DNA of 64,000 nucleotides. Source: Cheiracanthium punctorium. Lineage: Eukaryota; Arthropoda; Arachnida; Araneae; Cheiracanthiidae. The notes under the pieces were generated by a model. The model searched no databases, was not told the DNA's origin, and worked only from the letters and a program-made list of their open reading frames with translations. Made by a program: the position numbers and the translations under genes. This document shows positions 1 through 12,379 of the stretch, one piece after another. Where the stretch lies: NCBI GenBank assembly GCA_038373885.1, contig JAWZYV010013543.1, forward strand, positions 1 to 64,000, written 5' to 3'. The number at the start of each line of letters is the position of its first letter. Position 1 is the first letter of the stretch.

Positions 1-3000
1 ATAAGCAAATATCCAGGATAATCCTAATGCAAATTTTGATGAAAATGTTTGAAAAAAAATGTAAAATTATTATACAGTAGGGCATGGCATTAATTATGTA
101 TTTTGCCATGCAAAAAAAAGATAATGATCACAAATTTTAATATTATTTAGATTTACAATCAGAGTACAATACCCCCCCCCCCCCCCCAAAAAAAAAAAAA
201 AAAAAAAAAAAACCTGTAAAAACACAGTTTACCTTACTATTTTGTGAAGAATGAAGTGACTGAAGTATTTTTGTTTTATATTTCTTCATCTCTGACAAAT
301 TTTAATGTGCAGATTTCTTAACATCATTTTTTTTTCAGTGAGTGTACTTTCATCTTCGTTCTCCAATTAATTAAGCAAAGACCTCAGTGACCCAATTTTT
401 AACATAAAAAAAGAAAAAACTTTTCAAAGTGCTGGTTGATTGTAATGCAATAATTGGTTAAGCAAATTTTCGATTTTCGAGCAACATATTTTGTTTGAAA
501 TGAATAAAAGTTAAAGCTTTCTCTCTCTCTCTTTTTTTTTTTTTTTTTTGAGCTGTCCTGGTTAATTGAGAGTTGACTGTATATTTGTGGTGCAGAGCAG
601 GAAGTGCTAGCCACTGACAAGAAGACTTTTGGAACCACGGATTATGTTTATGTACTCAGCAGTCTTTAGTGATAGGTCAAGGAACAATCTCTGACCCTTC
701 AGATACTGGTGCAACAGTATGTATGCGTTTATGTACAACAAGAGTGAAACATAAACTTCTGATTTTTGGGGCAGCTGTTTAATTGGGCCAAATTGCTTTA
801 GACCTGATGTGGCCCAGATAACCAGAGTGCACTGTATTAAAAGTTATAATTTATATTTCTTAATGACCTTAACATGAAATCTGGTTGCACCACTTATCAG
901 AAAACTGAAAATATCATTATCAGTGCTTTAATTCAAAAGAATTATACCTGGCTGTTTTATAATGTCACCAAGTAGAAAAGTCTATTTCTGCAATATTATT
1001 AAACACATTATGATTATGTTTCATGCAGCTCAATGTCTCAGGATATTTTATAATAAAAAATTTAGATACTGAAGTATAAACTAAGCAATATTCTTTGTTA
1101 AATGCTAGGGATGTAACAGATATTGATTTTGCTGGATATCAGTTATCCGGCACTAAACATGTACTTAATTATTAAGTGTGTTTTTTTTTTTTCATTTTTT
1201 TAATATAATGACATCACAAAATAAGTTGCAAACATGTTTCACAGATCACTAAAGTATTTTTTAATAATTGACTTATAATTTACAAAAACTAAATATCTTT
1301 ACATGTATGTACATGAAAAAATGTTACTTAGAATATGAACAGCTAAAATATTCTTTTTATGTGTACATTACTGACAGAAGCAAATAAATTTTAATCATGA
1401 CTTTTGATAAGATACGTATGATAGATGAATTATTTTTTCCAAGCATAGGTTTAATTCCTTTTTTTCTGTTTTAATCATTTAAAGTTAATTTACATTGTCA
1501 TTTTTAGTGTTATTTTAAGTTAAATTACTTTTAGAGATTAAGAAATAAAAAGTAAATCAGTTTTAAATATTTATAATGAAATTATAATTCTTTCTTTTGT
1601 AGTTTTATACAGGTTTTTAAGGTTATGCACATTATGCATAACAGAAATTTTAAGGTTATGCATTAAATTTCTTTAATCAAAAATAATTTTTGTTTAAACT
1701 AGAAGTTAAAAAATAAAAATAGGTCTATTTAATTGTTTAGCCCGCCCCCGTGGCTACGCCCCTGGTCCAAGTACTTTATCTATGGAGTAATAATCATAAA
1801 CTGTAGTTGCAACTAGAATGATAATCATACACAATACTGCAGTAGTAACTAATACCCATTTTAAAGTAATAAAATACCATGTTACAACATGGCTGTCTGC
1901 ACAAGCTGCCAGTTATAATTTTCATTAATAAATATTTCGCGAATACATTTTAAATGTGCATCTTTTAACTTAAAATATCAATTGTAACTTGCAGAAAACC
2001 ATAAATGAATTTAAAGAACTAAATTCAGTTAAAAAATAAATGTGTAAAATAAGGGTTGATTTTTAATCATTAGGTATTGGAGACTTCAATAAAGGAATGC
2101 TCAGTAAAAGATTGTCATTTACAAAAAGGATGAAGATTGAAAATTTCTCCCTGCCTCTATAAATAAATTTTGAAGACACAATAATCGGGGAGTTTTGTTA
2201 ATTATCGAATTTCCAGAGCAAATTAAAAATATCGGAGGAACTCCATATACTGAATGCACATTTTTTTCAACTTTTGAATCAAACTTTTTTTTGCTCTGTA
2301 GGAAAGGAAAAGCTTATGATCTGCAGTTCTTCCATCTGGCGGATTATTTAACATAACAATAAAATCTGTGCTAAGCAAACACATTATTTAAGGGAAGTTT
2401 TTCTTTAACAAAAATATTTCTTTCTTGAATATGAGGTCTGTTAAATTAAACCATCATCTTGTGAAAAAGCAAAAACTATTCTGGTTCCTTAAGATAAGTT
2501 TTACTGTACTGAAAATTCAGGGGTGAGAAGTAATACATTACAAGTAGCGAAACTACAGTAGTCACTACTTTTTTCTGTAGTCTGTAGTGTAGCGCGCTAC
2601 ATTAAAAAAAAAAAAAAAAAAAAAAATAGTAGTGGAATATGTAGTGTGATACAAAAAATCAGTAGTTTGTAGTGCTTTTTGAAAACTAATTTGCATTCTT
2701 AAGATATCCCTTGCTGCAACATCGCTTTAGGTGATTGATCATGTGGTGCAATTGCTCTTCCTCTAAAAATCAAATCAAATGACTATGGATCATTTTTCTG
2801 GCAGGAAATGAAATGTGTATTTGCACATAAAATATAAATAAAAAATTAAACTTCTATTTTTATAGTTTAAGAGCATATCTTCTATTACAGTACATATACT
2901 ATTAATTTTATCATATTTTATAAAAGAATATGTTCATAAAACTAAAGTTTTATCATATAACCCCTCCTCCCTCTCCACCCATTATATCGTGCCCTCGGAT

Positions 3001-3149
3001 ATATTGTGCACTTTTCTTGTCTCCCGACAAGTGCGATATAACGAGGGGTTACTGTACCCCAAAAATATATCTCCAAGTTGATCTAATGATGGGCAATTAT
3101 GTAATAGATATTACAGGAAAAAATCATTTTTTCTAATTATAATTTCAGT
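1..3149. other. Non-coding repeat-bearing sequence
   Basis: No exon recognised. It contains a C15/A20 homopolymer junction near 172-211, a hAT-like single left end at 1106 (TAGGGATGTAACAGATAT), and a single hAT-like right end at about 1738-1763 (GTGGCTACGCCCCTG). A mariner-like single right end lies at about 3025-3057 (GATATAACGAGGGGTTACTG before TA). The remainder is AT-rich with nothing identifiable. Confidence 0.5.
2518..2690 (+). repeat. GTAGT-rich repeat, copy 1
   Basis: A stretch full of GTAGT/ACTAC words plus poly-A, starting caggggtgagaagtaat. Related sequence occurs at 8130-8300 and, reverse-complemented, at 24275-24405. It looks like the subterminal region of a DNA transposon family. 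Boundaries are approximate. Confidence 0.5.
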
Positions 3150-3157
3150 ATATATGA

Positions 3158-3322
3158 CAGGGGCAGAAAAATCTAAAAACTTACATGCCTGTCAGGCAGC
3201 TAACCTAAAATAAAGTCTGTTTTTTACATGCCTGATTGGGTATGTGCCAAAAAATAAGTGCATGTCCAACTGAAAATTTTACATGCCCCGGGCAAGTCAG
3301 GCAATAGATTTTTCCGACCCTA
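3158..3322. mobile_element. hAT-type MITE, 165 bp, exact 8-bp TSD
   Basis: The ends are CAGGGGCAGAAAAATCTA and, reverse-complemented, TAGGGTCGGAAAAATCTA. Both sides are flanked by the identical octamer ATATATGA (3150-3157 and 3323-3330). The interior repeats ACATGCCTG words. There is no ORF; it is non-autonomous. Confidence 0.85.
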
Positions 3323-3654
3323 ATATATGAATTTCAGATCTAGATAATTAAAATACTTGGGGCTTCCTATTTTTCAGGGGTCTTGGGATATTGCCCCCCC
3401 TTTTTCTTATGATAATCAGACTCTGGGTATGTCAGAGAAGAACCAGAAGTAGCACAACTTTAATTTCCATTTGCATTGATACTTAATCTGAGTAGTGTGA
3501 TTTTCAAGCATATGTCCTTCCTCCACCCCACCCCCCTCCTCCCGACACTTGGCTGAAAAATATCCTTGTACCAACATAGTCCTCAAACTTCTGCAGTGCC
3601 ACTAAGTATCACTATTGTGTAAAAGAAAAAAAAGTAGAAGAGTTAGCCTCATAA

Positions 3655-3951
3655 AGGCCAACGCTCCTATGAGTCCTTTGTCATACGCTCCAGGCTGTGG
3701 GGAAAGTTTTTTAATAGTCAATTTGTACATGCAGGCTTTTGTGAAAAAGGAGGAAATGTTGCAGGGTCGAAATATTTATGGGATTTTAATGACCAGTCTG
3801 GAACGCTGACAAAAGCTCACCCGTGAAACCACGAAAACATGCGTTGCACTTAATGGGGAGACTTTTATCAGGAATCCGGTAAGAAGATACTGAAGAATAC
3901 TTTGAATTGTCATTCTAACGTATGACAATAGACTCACATGAGCGTTGGCCT
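3655..3951. mobile_element. PIF/Harbinger-like MITE with TAA target duplication
   Basis: Inverted ends read AGGCCAACGCTC... and ...GAGCGTTGGCCT, with about 35 nt of imperfect inverted similarity (internal words GTCATACG / CGTATGAC). TAA flanks both sides (3652-3654 and 3952-3954), the trinucleotide duplication typical of PIF/Harbinger. The AGGCC start is shared with the element at 31896. No transposase is visible. Confidence 0.7.
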
Positions 3952-4737
3952 TAAAAATGCAGGGCCCATTAATGGATCCAGAGGGGGCACGTGCCTTCCA
4001 AATGAATGAAGTTTAGACCATAAAAAATGACTTATTTTGATTTCATAGAGTTTATCAAAACTTAATTAGTTTCAGCAATACCTAAATTCAGGAGTTGTTC
4101 TTTAGAGCAATAGCTTTCTCTAATTAGTAGTTAATTAATAAGGATATTAATAGGGATGTAACGAATATTCGGTATTCGGCCTATTCGGCTGTTTTGCCGA
4201 ATATTCGGTAGGCCGAATACTCAGTTGGCCGAATATTCGGTAAGCTGAATACTGAACAGGTATTCGGCCGAATAGTTGTGGCCGAATATTGCTAAATATT
4301 TAGCTGAATAATTTCAGAACAAAGAGAGAACTATTTTTTTTAATGCATTTACAAAAAAAGATTGCTTAGTTATACTTTAAAATGTTAATTTCAATTATAA
4401 AATGTTCTAAGTCATTGAATTTTATGCTAAATGGAACATAATCTAATGTATTTAATAATATTACAAAAATGCAGACTTTACTACTTGGCGACGCTGCTTC
4501 ATTTTCTAATTTCCTTATTGGGTTTGGATAGGAGGAATTCTTTCAGATCCTCAATTACAAACATAGCTTTGAAAAGCTGCTAAATATGTTTTTCTCAGAG
4601 GCTGTCAAGCCCAAAACATGATGTGATTATGTATAGTCCCAGTTGCAGAATTTTCTGTACCAGTCTGCCACGCAGATTTAAAAATACAAAAATAGTCTGC
4701 AAGATAAACTCAGGGATGTTAATTCTGCGCCGAGTTG

Positions 4738-4914
4738 CGCCGAAACACAAATTCTTGTGCCGAACTGCGCTTTTAGCCGATTTTTGCGCCGGTCTGCGCC
4801 GAATACGTCATTTTGACTCTTTCAGGGTGCGCCGAAACACAAATATTGCGCCGAACTGTGCTTTTAGCCGATTTTTGCGCCGGTCTGCGCCGAATACGTC
4901 ATTTTGACTCTTTG
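4738..4914 (+). repeat. 92-bp tandem duplication, GCGCCGA-rich
   Basis: Two copies of a unit starting GCGCCGAAACACAAAT and ending GTCATTTTGACTCTTT lie next to each other within the left part of the nested element. They are nearly identical, indicating recent duplication. Confidence 0.85.
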
Positions 4915-6518
4915 TTAAATTTTTGCCACGCTCATTTATCTTTTAAAGCTCGTATGGAAAGCTATTTAGCAGTAAAGCAAGATTCAAACTGCGTACGAAA
5001 GCTGCATTCCGAAGCCATTCTACCCGCCCCGGATCGGACCAGTCGGGCTTTGTTAGTCACCTCAATCAGGGCCGGCCAGATAGGCAAACAAGTAATCATC
5101 GCAAAGGGCACCGTTTTTTGTTTATGAAGGGGCACGATTTCCAACTTAAAATCATAAAAGCAATTTTGAAAAAAGTAAAAGGGACGTCTTTTTCTACGTT
5201 TGCAGGGTGGAGTGGGTGTCATGTACCGCAGAGCCGCCCCTTATCTAAACCAGACCGGTCCGTAAAGAAAACAGTATATTACGGTGACGTCCCAGCCCCT
5301 AGAAAATCACGGTTTATGACCCGGCCCGTAGCAAGAATGAAAATTGGAAGCATGACCAGTTTAGAAATCAGAATCTAGGCTGTCTGAATTAATAGAATAT
5401 TTCATTTCAAAATAATCCGGAAATGCGCTGCCAGTGGTGTAGTCGCAGGGGGTAGAGATCTGTGCGGGCCCAGGCTTTTGCAGCACGATTCATTCAAGGC
5501 ACGGGCTGACCTCAGCATTTTCTAGAATGGACCGGAACAAGCGTATACTCTTAAAGACGGTCCTCTGCGCTTGCAAAATCGAGCCTTTCCGAAATTTTTG
5601 CTCTCCTAAAATTTGGACAAGACCAAACGATTGGCTTGTGATTCCCCCCCCCCCTTCCTTAAATCATGATTAATATACGAGCTGGACCAGGTCTGAATTT
5701 TTTATTTTGATTAAATGCCGGGCCGGGCTAGACATTTTCGGCCCGTGAAGATCATGAGCGGGGAGATGCCGTCTCACTACTTTTTCATTCGAGCTTATGT
5801 CTGCAAAAGTAAGCGTTCTTCACTTTTCATCATGGACGCATGATTTTTGAGTCTTCAGTTGCGAGTGTTCCTAAACCTTTTTTCTTAAAACTACACCACT
5901 GTTTTTCTTTTTGTGTGTGTGCAGGCTCTACGAGAGGGGGCAGACGGGGCGACGCCCCTGGGCCCGTGTTCAGCCAAAGTGCATCCGCAAATTTTTCAGA
6001 ATGTGTTACGAATTTCATTTATAGATCCGTAATTAAAATCTTTATTTTAAAATAGACTAAATTTTGAATACATAATTCTAGAATGATATAAACGGCAGAA
6101 ATGTTAATTCTACCATTTAAATATTAGTATTTTTACAACCTTCGAACATGCATTAAAAGTACCATTGCATATAAGAAATACTTCCCTCCCACTCTCTTTC
6201 CATTTAGCATTTATATGAAAACCATTAAAAAGAGCAGTTTCACACACACACACAAAAAAAATTCCTTCCGTCCATGTAAATCCATGTATTGTTTTTACCA
6301 AGTTGCTGATAGCATAGCCTGTATACACCCCTTTTTTTTTCCAGAGCTTTCCTAAAGTGCTTTCAAATAGTGTTTTGCTTTTAGCAAATGGTGTTTGCTT
6401 GCAAACTTTGCTTTTCTTCTATGCATTTATTGTGTTCCTAAATCTTCAATTTTATGCTCCAAAATCATGTTAATTCTGATCTCGAATCTTAGTTTTCCTC
6501 TCGGAAACTATTTTTTTG

Positions 6519-6650
6519 TGCTCCCGAGGTGCTCCCAAATGGAATTTTTCTGCTCCCAAATAGAATTTTTCTGCTCCCAAATGGAATTTTTCTGCTCCCG
6601 AGGTGCTCCCAAATGAAATTTTTTCTGCTCCCGGGGTGCTCCCAAATCGA
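6519..6650 (+). repeat. ~21-bp tandem repeat (GCTCCCAAATGGAATTTT)
   Basis: Five to six variant copies of TGCTCCCAAATGGAATTTTTC or GCTCCCGAGGTGCTCCCAAA lie in the right subterminal part of the nested element. Their position mirrors the left-hand repeats. Confidence 0.8.
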
Positions 6651-6710
6651 GTGTTGGAGTTAACATCCCTGTAAACTGCAGGTTACCCATAAATGCATAT
6701 TAAATCAGCA

Positions 6711-7132
6711 CATAGGTGTACCCACGGGGGGGGGGGGGGGCTATGGGGGCTCAAGCCCCCCTAAAGGTGGAAAGTTTGAAGTGAAAAACTTAAAAAAATG
6801 AAAATTGTCACTAATGAATTATTACTATTATTATTATTTGTCTTCAAATTATTTCTAAAGTATTTTTTACCTAAAAAGATGTCAGTTTTTAAATAAATAC
6901 TTACAGAGAGTTTATGAAACACTGTTAAAGTCAGTACAATATCACTCAAAAGATCAGATAATTATTTATGACTCTATAATGAGTTTTTGCTTGTGTTGTA
7001 TGGGCAAATCAAGTGGTACAGAATATTTTGACGGTATAAGAGGGTTGTAACTATTATCGATCTCACTATAACCGAGTTCAGCAGTATTTTCAGCTCAGCC
7101 CCCCCTAAACTAAAATCCTGGGTGCGCCACTG
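6711..7132. mobile_element. hAT-type MITE, 422 bp, exact 8-bp TSD
   Basis: Starts CATAGGTGTACCCACGG and ends CCTGGGTGCGCCACTG, with G/C-run subterminal sequence at both ends. The octamer AATCAGCA flanks both sides exactly (6703-6710 and 7133-7140). It lies inside the larger element 4151-8041. Confidence 0.85.
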
Positions 7133-8129
7133 AATCAGCACATTCATCTTATGTGTCAAATACGCAGCATTTGCACAATTTAGAGCATTCATTATGCCTA
7201 CAATTTCAAGTTGTGTAGATTTCTCTTGTTCAGTTACATAATTTTGACAACCAGTTTTAGAATTATGGCCCTCCCCCCTTTTTTCTAAAATTTTCTGTGA
7301 AGTATTGGCCAATTCACTTTTCAAATAGCATTTTAATGAATTTTATAAACATGTTTCATATTTTAATGCAACAAAATTACAAAACTTGGTTGAAAAATAA
7401 AAACTCACCCAAAAGATTAAGAAATATTTTGTTGAAACAATCATAATTTATCAAAAATATGTCGTAATTTTAACTGTTGATACAAAGGTTAGCATAATGG
7501 GCTTGCAGTGAATGAAAATATGATTATTCACAAAAAGGATGGAGAAAGATTTTATATTAAATCACTGGTGCAGTTGGTGATATCGTTCCATACGAACTCT
7601 TAAAATAGTCTTCAGACTTTTTCAAGAATCTGCAATGGGTGTTGCTGTGTCGCATGGTTTCTGCGACCGGGTGTATAGTTACCAGATTAATCACATTTAC
7701 CATAGCATATTTATTAAATTATTAATATCTCAAAATATAATTATGCTGTTATTAGTGTTTTACTTTGTAAAAGCTATTTTTTTCATGGCCAAGATTTCTT
7801 TAGTTTTACAGATAATATACTGTTGTGTGTTTTTAAGTACCTACAAATAACATAAAAGGAATTTTAATTAGTCTTTAATTACAAAATTGAAAAGCGATAT
7901 TTTATTTACAATTCGATTGAAATTTTAAAAATTTAATATTCGGCCTAAACTATTTGCCGAATATTCGGTATTCGGCCTGAGCTATTGGCCGAATATTCGG
8001 TATTTGGCTATTCGGCCAAATCACTATTCGTTACATCTCTAGATATTAATAGTTTTCCCTAATTACTATATCATCATCAGTATCCTAAAATCAGAATATA
8101 AATTGAATTTTTTAGCAAAAAAAATTTCT

Positions 8130-8300
8130 CCTAAAAGTAGTGAAAAAGTAGCGGAGTAGTGACTACATTTCAAAAGTAGTTGTAGCTAATTACATTTGTG
8201 AATAAGTAGTTATATTTGTTGTTTACTGCATTTTTTGAAAAAAAGTTGTAGTTTGCTACAAAAAAAAAAAAAAAAAAAAAAAGTAGTTTTTCCCACCAAA
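8130..8300 (+). repeat. GTAGT-rich repeat, copy 2
   Basis: Contains GTAGTGACTACATTTCAAAA and GTAGTTGTAGCTAATTAC plus a poly-A run. The reverse complement is recognisable at 24275-24405, and the same word usage occurs at 2518-2690. Confidence 0.6.
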
Positions 8301-9210
8301 TTGAAAAGTGAGCATTGGCATGTTTCACGGCATATACCTTTAGGAAGAAGTAAGCATACAACATGGAATTTTCTATAGCTACTTATTGTTCACTCGGTGT
8401 TTGAAAACCTTGAAATCTTCAGTTAATGGTATGTTATAACTAATGCATGTAATTCACAATAATGCTATACTTTTAGTAGCTTATAATGCGTGCAATTCAT
8501 CTGAAGAGCAGAGGTATTAAGAAGAGAATGAGGACAAAGGCTTTGGTGTTGTGCTACTTCCAGTAGTCCTGAAAATCGTGGGATTTACGGTAGTGAGGAA
8601 AGAGGGAGGGGGTGTGAAGAAGCCTCTGTTTCTTCCATGGTTTCATTTCTTGTATTTTGACTCTTAAAATACACTTTATGCACATCTGCAATGAATATAA
8701 TTATTCTGTTAAAAAACACAGAATGTAAACTCTTTAATAAATTAAAATATAATTACAAAGTGCTATAATTAAATCAAAAATATTTTTATATTCGTACAAA
8801 CTTACTTCAATCATAAGATATTTTATAAATTAGTTATAGATCTGTGTAATTAGATAAGAAATTATTTGTTCTTAGATAATAATAAAATTTATTACATTAG
8901 TAAATAGTACAGTATAGAACCTAGCATTTATCTTAGTCCATTTTCGATTATAATTAAACATTAACTGTTAATATACTAGAAAAATATTAAAAAATTCTAA
9001 TAAGATCGATATAAATAATAATCATATTTAGAGAGGAAGCAGTAAATGTATGATAACTTCTTCAAAACTTAGTCATAGACTTAATAATAAAAATATTAGT
9101 CATAAAAAAATAAGTGAATAAAACACCTTACCTGATTGCTTACATTTTAAATTCTAGTCTCTAAGTACTCATAATGGGTAAAAAAAAAAAAAAAACCCCC
9201 ACAAAAAATG

Positions 9211-9241
<31 letters not shown>

Positions 9242-9261
9242 CATTATATGCTTTTCTTTCT
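8301..9261. other. AT-rich spacer, nothing identified
   Basis: No exon or element end seen. It holds long A runs at 9181-9239 interrupted by a short C block. Confidence 0.4.
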
Positions 9262-9640
9262 ATTCTAAAGAAAAGTAACACCCGCTGTCGCCACCGCTGT
9301 CAAGAGCTTGTTCGGCTATCTTCTCCTAAACCATGGAGATTTGAATTTCGAGAAATGTGTCCACGGATTCGGAAAATTCCAAGGAACCTGATAAGCTGAC
9401 ATAAATTTCAAAAATCAAATTACTTTAGAAGATATTAATAAAAAACTGAAAAAATTGCCGTATTTGGTATAAAATCATTCATTCCTTTGCAACAAAGCAA
9501 TTCCAAGTATGTAGAATCGCGTGAAATTGAAAAACATGAAGTAGAATTACACACATTTTATGCCGAATTAAAAAGTATATGAAATAAATAACTCTTAAGT
9601 ATGTTACACAAAGTTGACAATTTTCAAACTTAATTAATTT
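9262..9640 (+). repeat. Direct repeat copy A (~370 bp)
   Basis: Shares an ordered series of words with 10062-10425: ATTCTAAAGAAAAGTAA, GATTTGAATTTCGAGAAA, AGGAACCTGATAAG, TTTAGAAGATATTAATAAAA, ATTAAAAAGTATATGAAATA. Estimated similarity is above 80 percent. Either a segmental duplication or two copies of one dispersed repeat. Confidence 0.85.
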
Positions 9641-9697
9641 TCAGTTTAATTTTCAAACTTAATTAATTTTCAAACTGATTTTAAAAGCTCCATCTTG

Positions 9698-9872
9698 CTA
9701 GGGCAGATTAAAGCAAATTACATTAATTTCTTTTGTCGGGGGGGGGGGGCTTGTTAATGTAATAAAGAATTGAATGTAAAAGATCCTATTTTACTTTCAT
9801 AAAATGGACGTGTATGTCAATCTTCTAATTAACCGCCCTGCCCCTCTACAAACTTGCATTAATCCGCCACTG
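9698..9872. mobile_element. hAT-type MITE, 175 bp, exact 8-bp TSD
   Basis: Starts CTAGGGCAGATTAAAG and ends GCATTAATCCGCCACTG. CCATCTTG flanks both sides (9690-9697 and 9873-9880). Same family as 37061-37218; they share TTCTAATTAACC and AAACTTGCATTAATC. Confidence 0.85.
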
Positions 9873-10061
9873 CCATCTTGGCGTTAGGTATGATCTAGGG
9901 GCCTTGGCCCTTTGTCTTTTGAAAAAAGATAAGAATTTAATCGATTGAAAAATGATTCTGAATAACTGGTTTCTGGATAAGAAGTTCCATACAGTAGAAT
10001 AAGTTTTTTTTTTTTTTTTCAGAAACAGTTTAATTATAACCAAATTAGCAGACGTATCTCT

Positions 10062-10425
10062 ATTCTAAAAAAAAGTAAAGGCCGCTGTCAGAGCTTGTTG
10101 ACCTATGTTCTCCTAAACCGTGGGGATTTGAATTTCGAGAAACATGTTCCCGAATGCGGAAAACTCCGAGGAACCTGATAAGGTGACTTAAATTTTGAAA
10201 ATCGAATTATTTTAGAAGATATTAATAAAAAACCGATAAAATAAAACATAATGGTTGTCAGATTTGGCATAAAATCATACATTCCTTTGTAACAAAGCAA
10301 TTCCAATTATGTAGAATCACGTGAAATTGTCAAACATCAAGTAGAATTACATCCAATTTATGCCAAATTAAAAAGTATATGAAATAAGTAACGCAAAATG
10401 TGTAGCAAAGTTGACAATTTTCAAA
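10062..10425 (+). repeat. Direct repeat copy B (~360 bp)
   Basis: Second copy of the repeat at 9262-9640, in the same orientation and about 800 bp downstream. The MITE 9698-9872 lies between the copies. Differences are scattered substitutions and small indels. Confidence 0.85.
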
Positions 10426-10738
10426 TAGTAAGTTCGCTTAGACAACAGGAGTTTAGAATTAGCGATTATTCGTTTTTCCAAAACAGAATAACTAATATCT
10501 TGAAAATGAAAAATAATTAAAATGCAAATTATTTTAAAACCTGTTCGGTCCAACTGGATTATTTGCTACCAGTAGAAATATTTGGCGGCTTTTTAAAAAC
10601 CCAAAAAACGGATTTCTCTTTTTTTTTTTTCTTCTTTTTTTGTGTTTTCCTTCTTAAAATCGAATAAACACTATTTATAAAGGAAGTTGTCCTGACAGAC
10701 TCATGATCAACGCCCAACCAAATCTACTAGAGATACGG

Positions 10739-12269
10739 CAGGGTGTCGACAGATCAGGGAAATCATGGAAAAATCAGGGTACTTTATCAATCTGGAAAAA
10801 TCATGGAAATATCAGGGAATTTTGTAAAAATATTTAAAAATCGGGGGAACTTTCGTTTTTGCCTAGTGAACTAGATCGTTTTTAGTTGTCAATCAGCATC
10901 TGATTCGTGGCTCCGTTCCGGATCATACAATACTCAACTGATGCAGACATTTTAGGAATCCGAAAACCAGAATACAGATCATACGAGAACATAGAAATAT
11001 GAATCAGAGACTCAAGTGATGTAGGTACTATCACTATACGTCTATACGAATCCGAAAAAGCGCATGCATTCGGACTCGTACTAAGATACGGATCATACTA
11101 GAAACCAGATCTGCAAATCATATCGGCATGTGAATCAATTTCGCATGTGAATTGCTTCCTCAATAAAGTCAGAGGTAAAATGAATGGTAAAAGATGACTG
11201 CACCGTTGTGTTTTTTAAAGTGATAGGACATTTGAGTGATGCCTGCTAAGCTCCCCCGCAAGACGGTCTCTGCTTATTGTTTTGCACCAACTGAAGTCGT
11301 CTGCACAGTATTTCCACAAAGAACAAGGCATTTAAAATTTATTTTGTTAATTTAAAGTGTATATTTTAAAAATATTCATTGACTTTTTGAAATCTTACAC
11401 TGTGCATTTATGTTTTTTGGGTTATTTGTAATTGTTCCGATTTCACTCGTATTTAAATTTAGCTTTATTTTGAAGGTCATTACATTTGAAATGGGTGTCA
11501 AGAATAATGTTTCCTGTTTATTTTAATTTTTTCAAAAATTTAAAACACCAGCACTTCAAATTTTCATTTTTAGTTTGCATTTCCAGATTTTTTTGGCACT
11601 TATTACAGGAATGCGGGTGAATGGGGAATTCCAATAATTGGATAAAAAGAAAAAAAATTCTCGGTAAATAAGACGATTTAACAGTTCCTCTTGAATAAGC
11701 CTGTGTAAGTGTCAAATAACTGATAAAACCTGTAGAAAAATAAAAATAAATAAAGCGCTCGAAATGAAAACAAGAACTCAATTATTTTTAAACTAATAGT
11801 ACAGTAAAGGACCCCGCATCCGGAAGACCGAAAATCCGGAACTTTTTCTATTTATCAAGTAAATATTTATTATTTAAAAAAAAAAAAAAAAAAAAAAAAA
11901 GGCAGTTTTTTTTATTTATTTCACTTTTATTATATCTCAGTATTACATTAATTTTAGATCTTGTGAGGTAATTTTCGGTTTCTCGTTATGTAAAAGTAGT
12001 CTATGCTATTATATGTTTTAAAGAGGAGGAAAAGAATGTTATCCTCTTCACCCACACGCACATTGAACTACAAATTTATTAAGTATTTTTGTGGTTTTCT
12101 CTTATTTATTTCCCCATATGAAGCATTCACCTGTTGGTGCATGATACACAATGGTGATTTACATGAAAGATTATGGTATGTATATAAATATAATTAGTTC
12201 TGGAAATTTGATAAAGATAGTCAGGGAAAAATCAGGGAACTTTTTTTCTCAATTTCTGTAGCCACCCTG
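10739..12269. mobile_element. Degenerate hAT-like element with CAGGGTG ends
   Basis: Left end CAGGGTGTCGACAG followed by repeated ATCAGGGAA / ATCATGGAAA words. The right end, reverse-complemented, is CAGGGTGGCTACAG followed by the same TCAGGGAAAAATCAGGGAAC words. No clean target duplication is visible and no coding frame survives. Interior 11200-12190 shows nothing recognisable apart from a poly-A run near 11876 and a mariner-like single end at about 11802 (CAGTAAAGGACCCCGCATCC). Confidence 0.6.
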
Positions 12270-12379
12270 TACAGGCATGAAATTTTAGGAGCTTATTTCT
12301 TTTGCGTGCAAGGCGTCATTTAAGAAACATTTTTTGAGTTCGTACTCAGACAGTGGTGGTGGCCCAAAACATTCTTTTC

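Larger units (their letters stand above)
4711..6671. mobile_element. Nested DNA transposon with CAGGGATGTTAA ends and 6-bp TSD
   Basis: Left end CAGGGATGTTAATTC; right end GAGTTAACATCCCTG. It is flanked by TAAACT directly on both sides (4705-4710 and 6672-6677). The left subterminal region carries a 92-bp tandem duplication rich in GCGCCGA (4738-4914). The right one carries a roughly 21-bp tandem repeat, CTGCTCCCAAATGGAATTTT (about 6519-6650). The interior is unusually GC-rich for the window (5000-5990), suggesting a younger or different origin. No recognisable transposase is present, so it is probably non-autonomous. Confidence 0.75.
4151..8041. mobile_element. hAT-type element, 3.9 kb, with nested insertions
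   Basis: The termini are TAGGGATGTAACGAAT (left) and its near-complement ending ATTCGTTACATCTCTA (right). A perfect 8-bp target duplication GATATTAA lies at 4143-4150 and 8042-8049. Subterminal regions at both ends are dense in the palindromic word GCCGAATATTCGG, a likely transposase-binding array. Two later elements sit inside (4711-6671 and 6711-7132); without them the host is about 1.5 kb. No transposase reading frame remains. The open frames inside are short and unrelated to known hAT transposases as far as I can see. Confidence 0.85.

Noticed and set aside
4623..5378. Overlapping frames of 86-104 codons in the GC-rich part of the nested element
   Set aside because: They cover a tandem repeat, overlap on both strands, and show no transposase motifs.
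2518..8300. Outer element enclosing the hAT nest, bounded by the two GTAGT-rich repeats
   Set aside because: The repeats are in loosely inverted arrangement, but I could not find matching termini or a target duplication.
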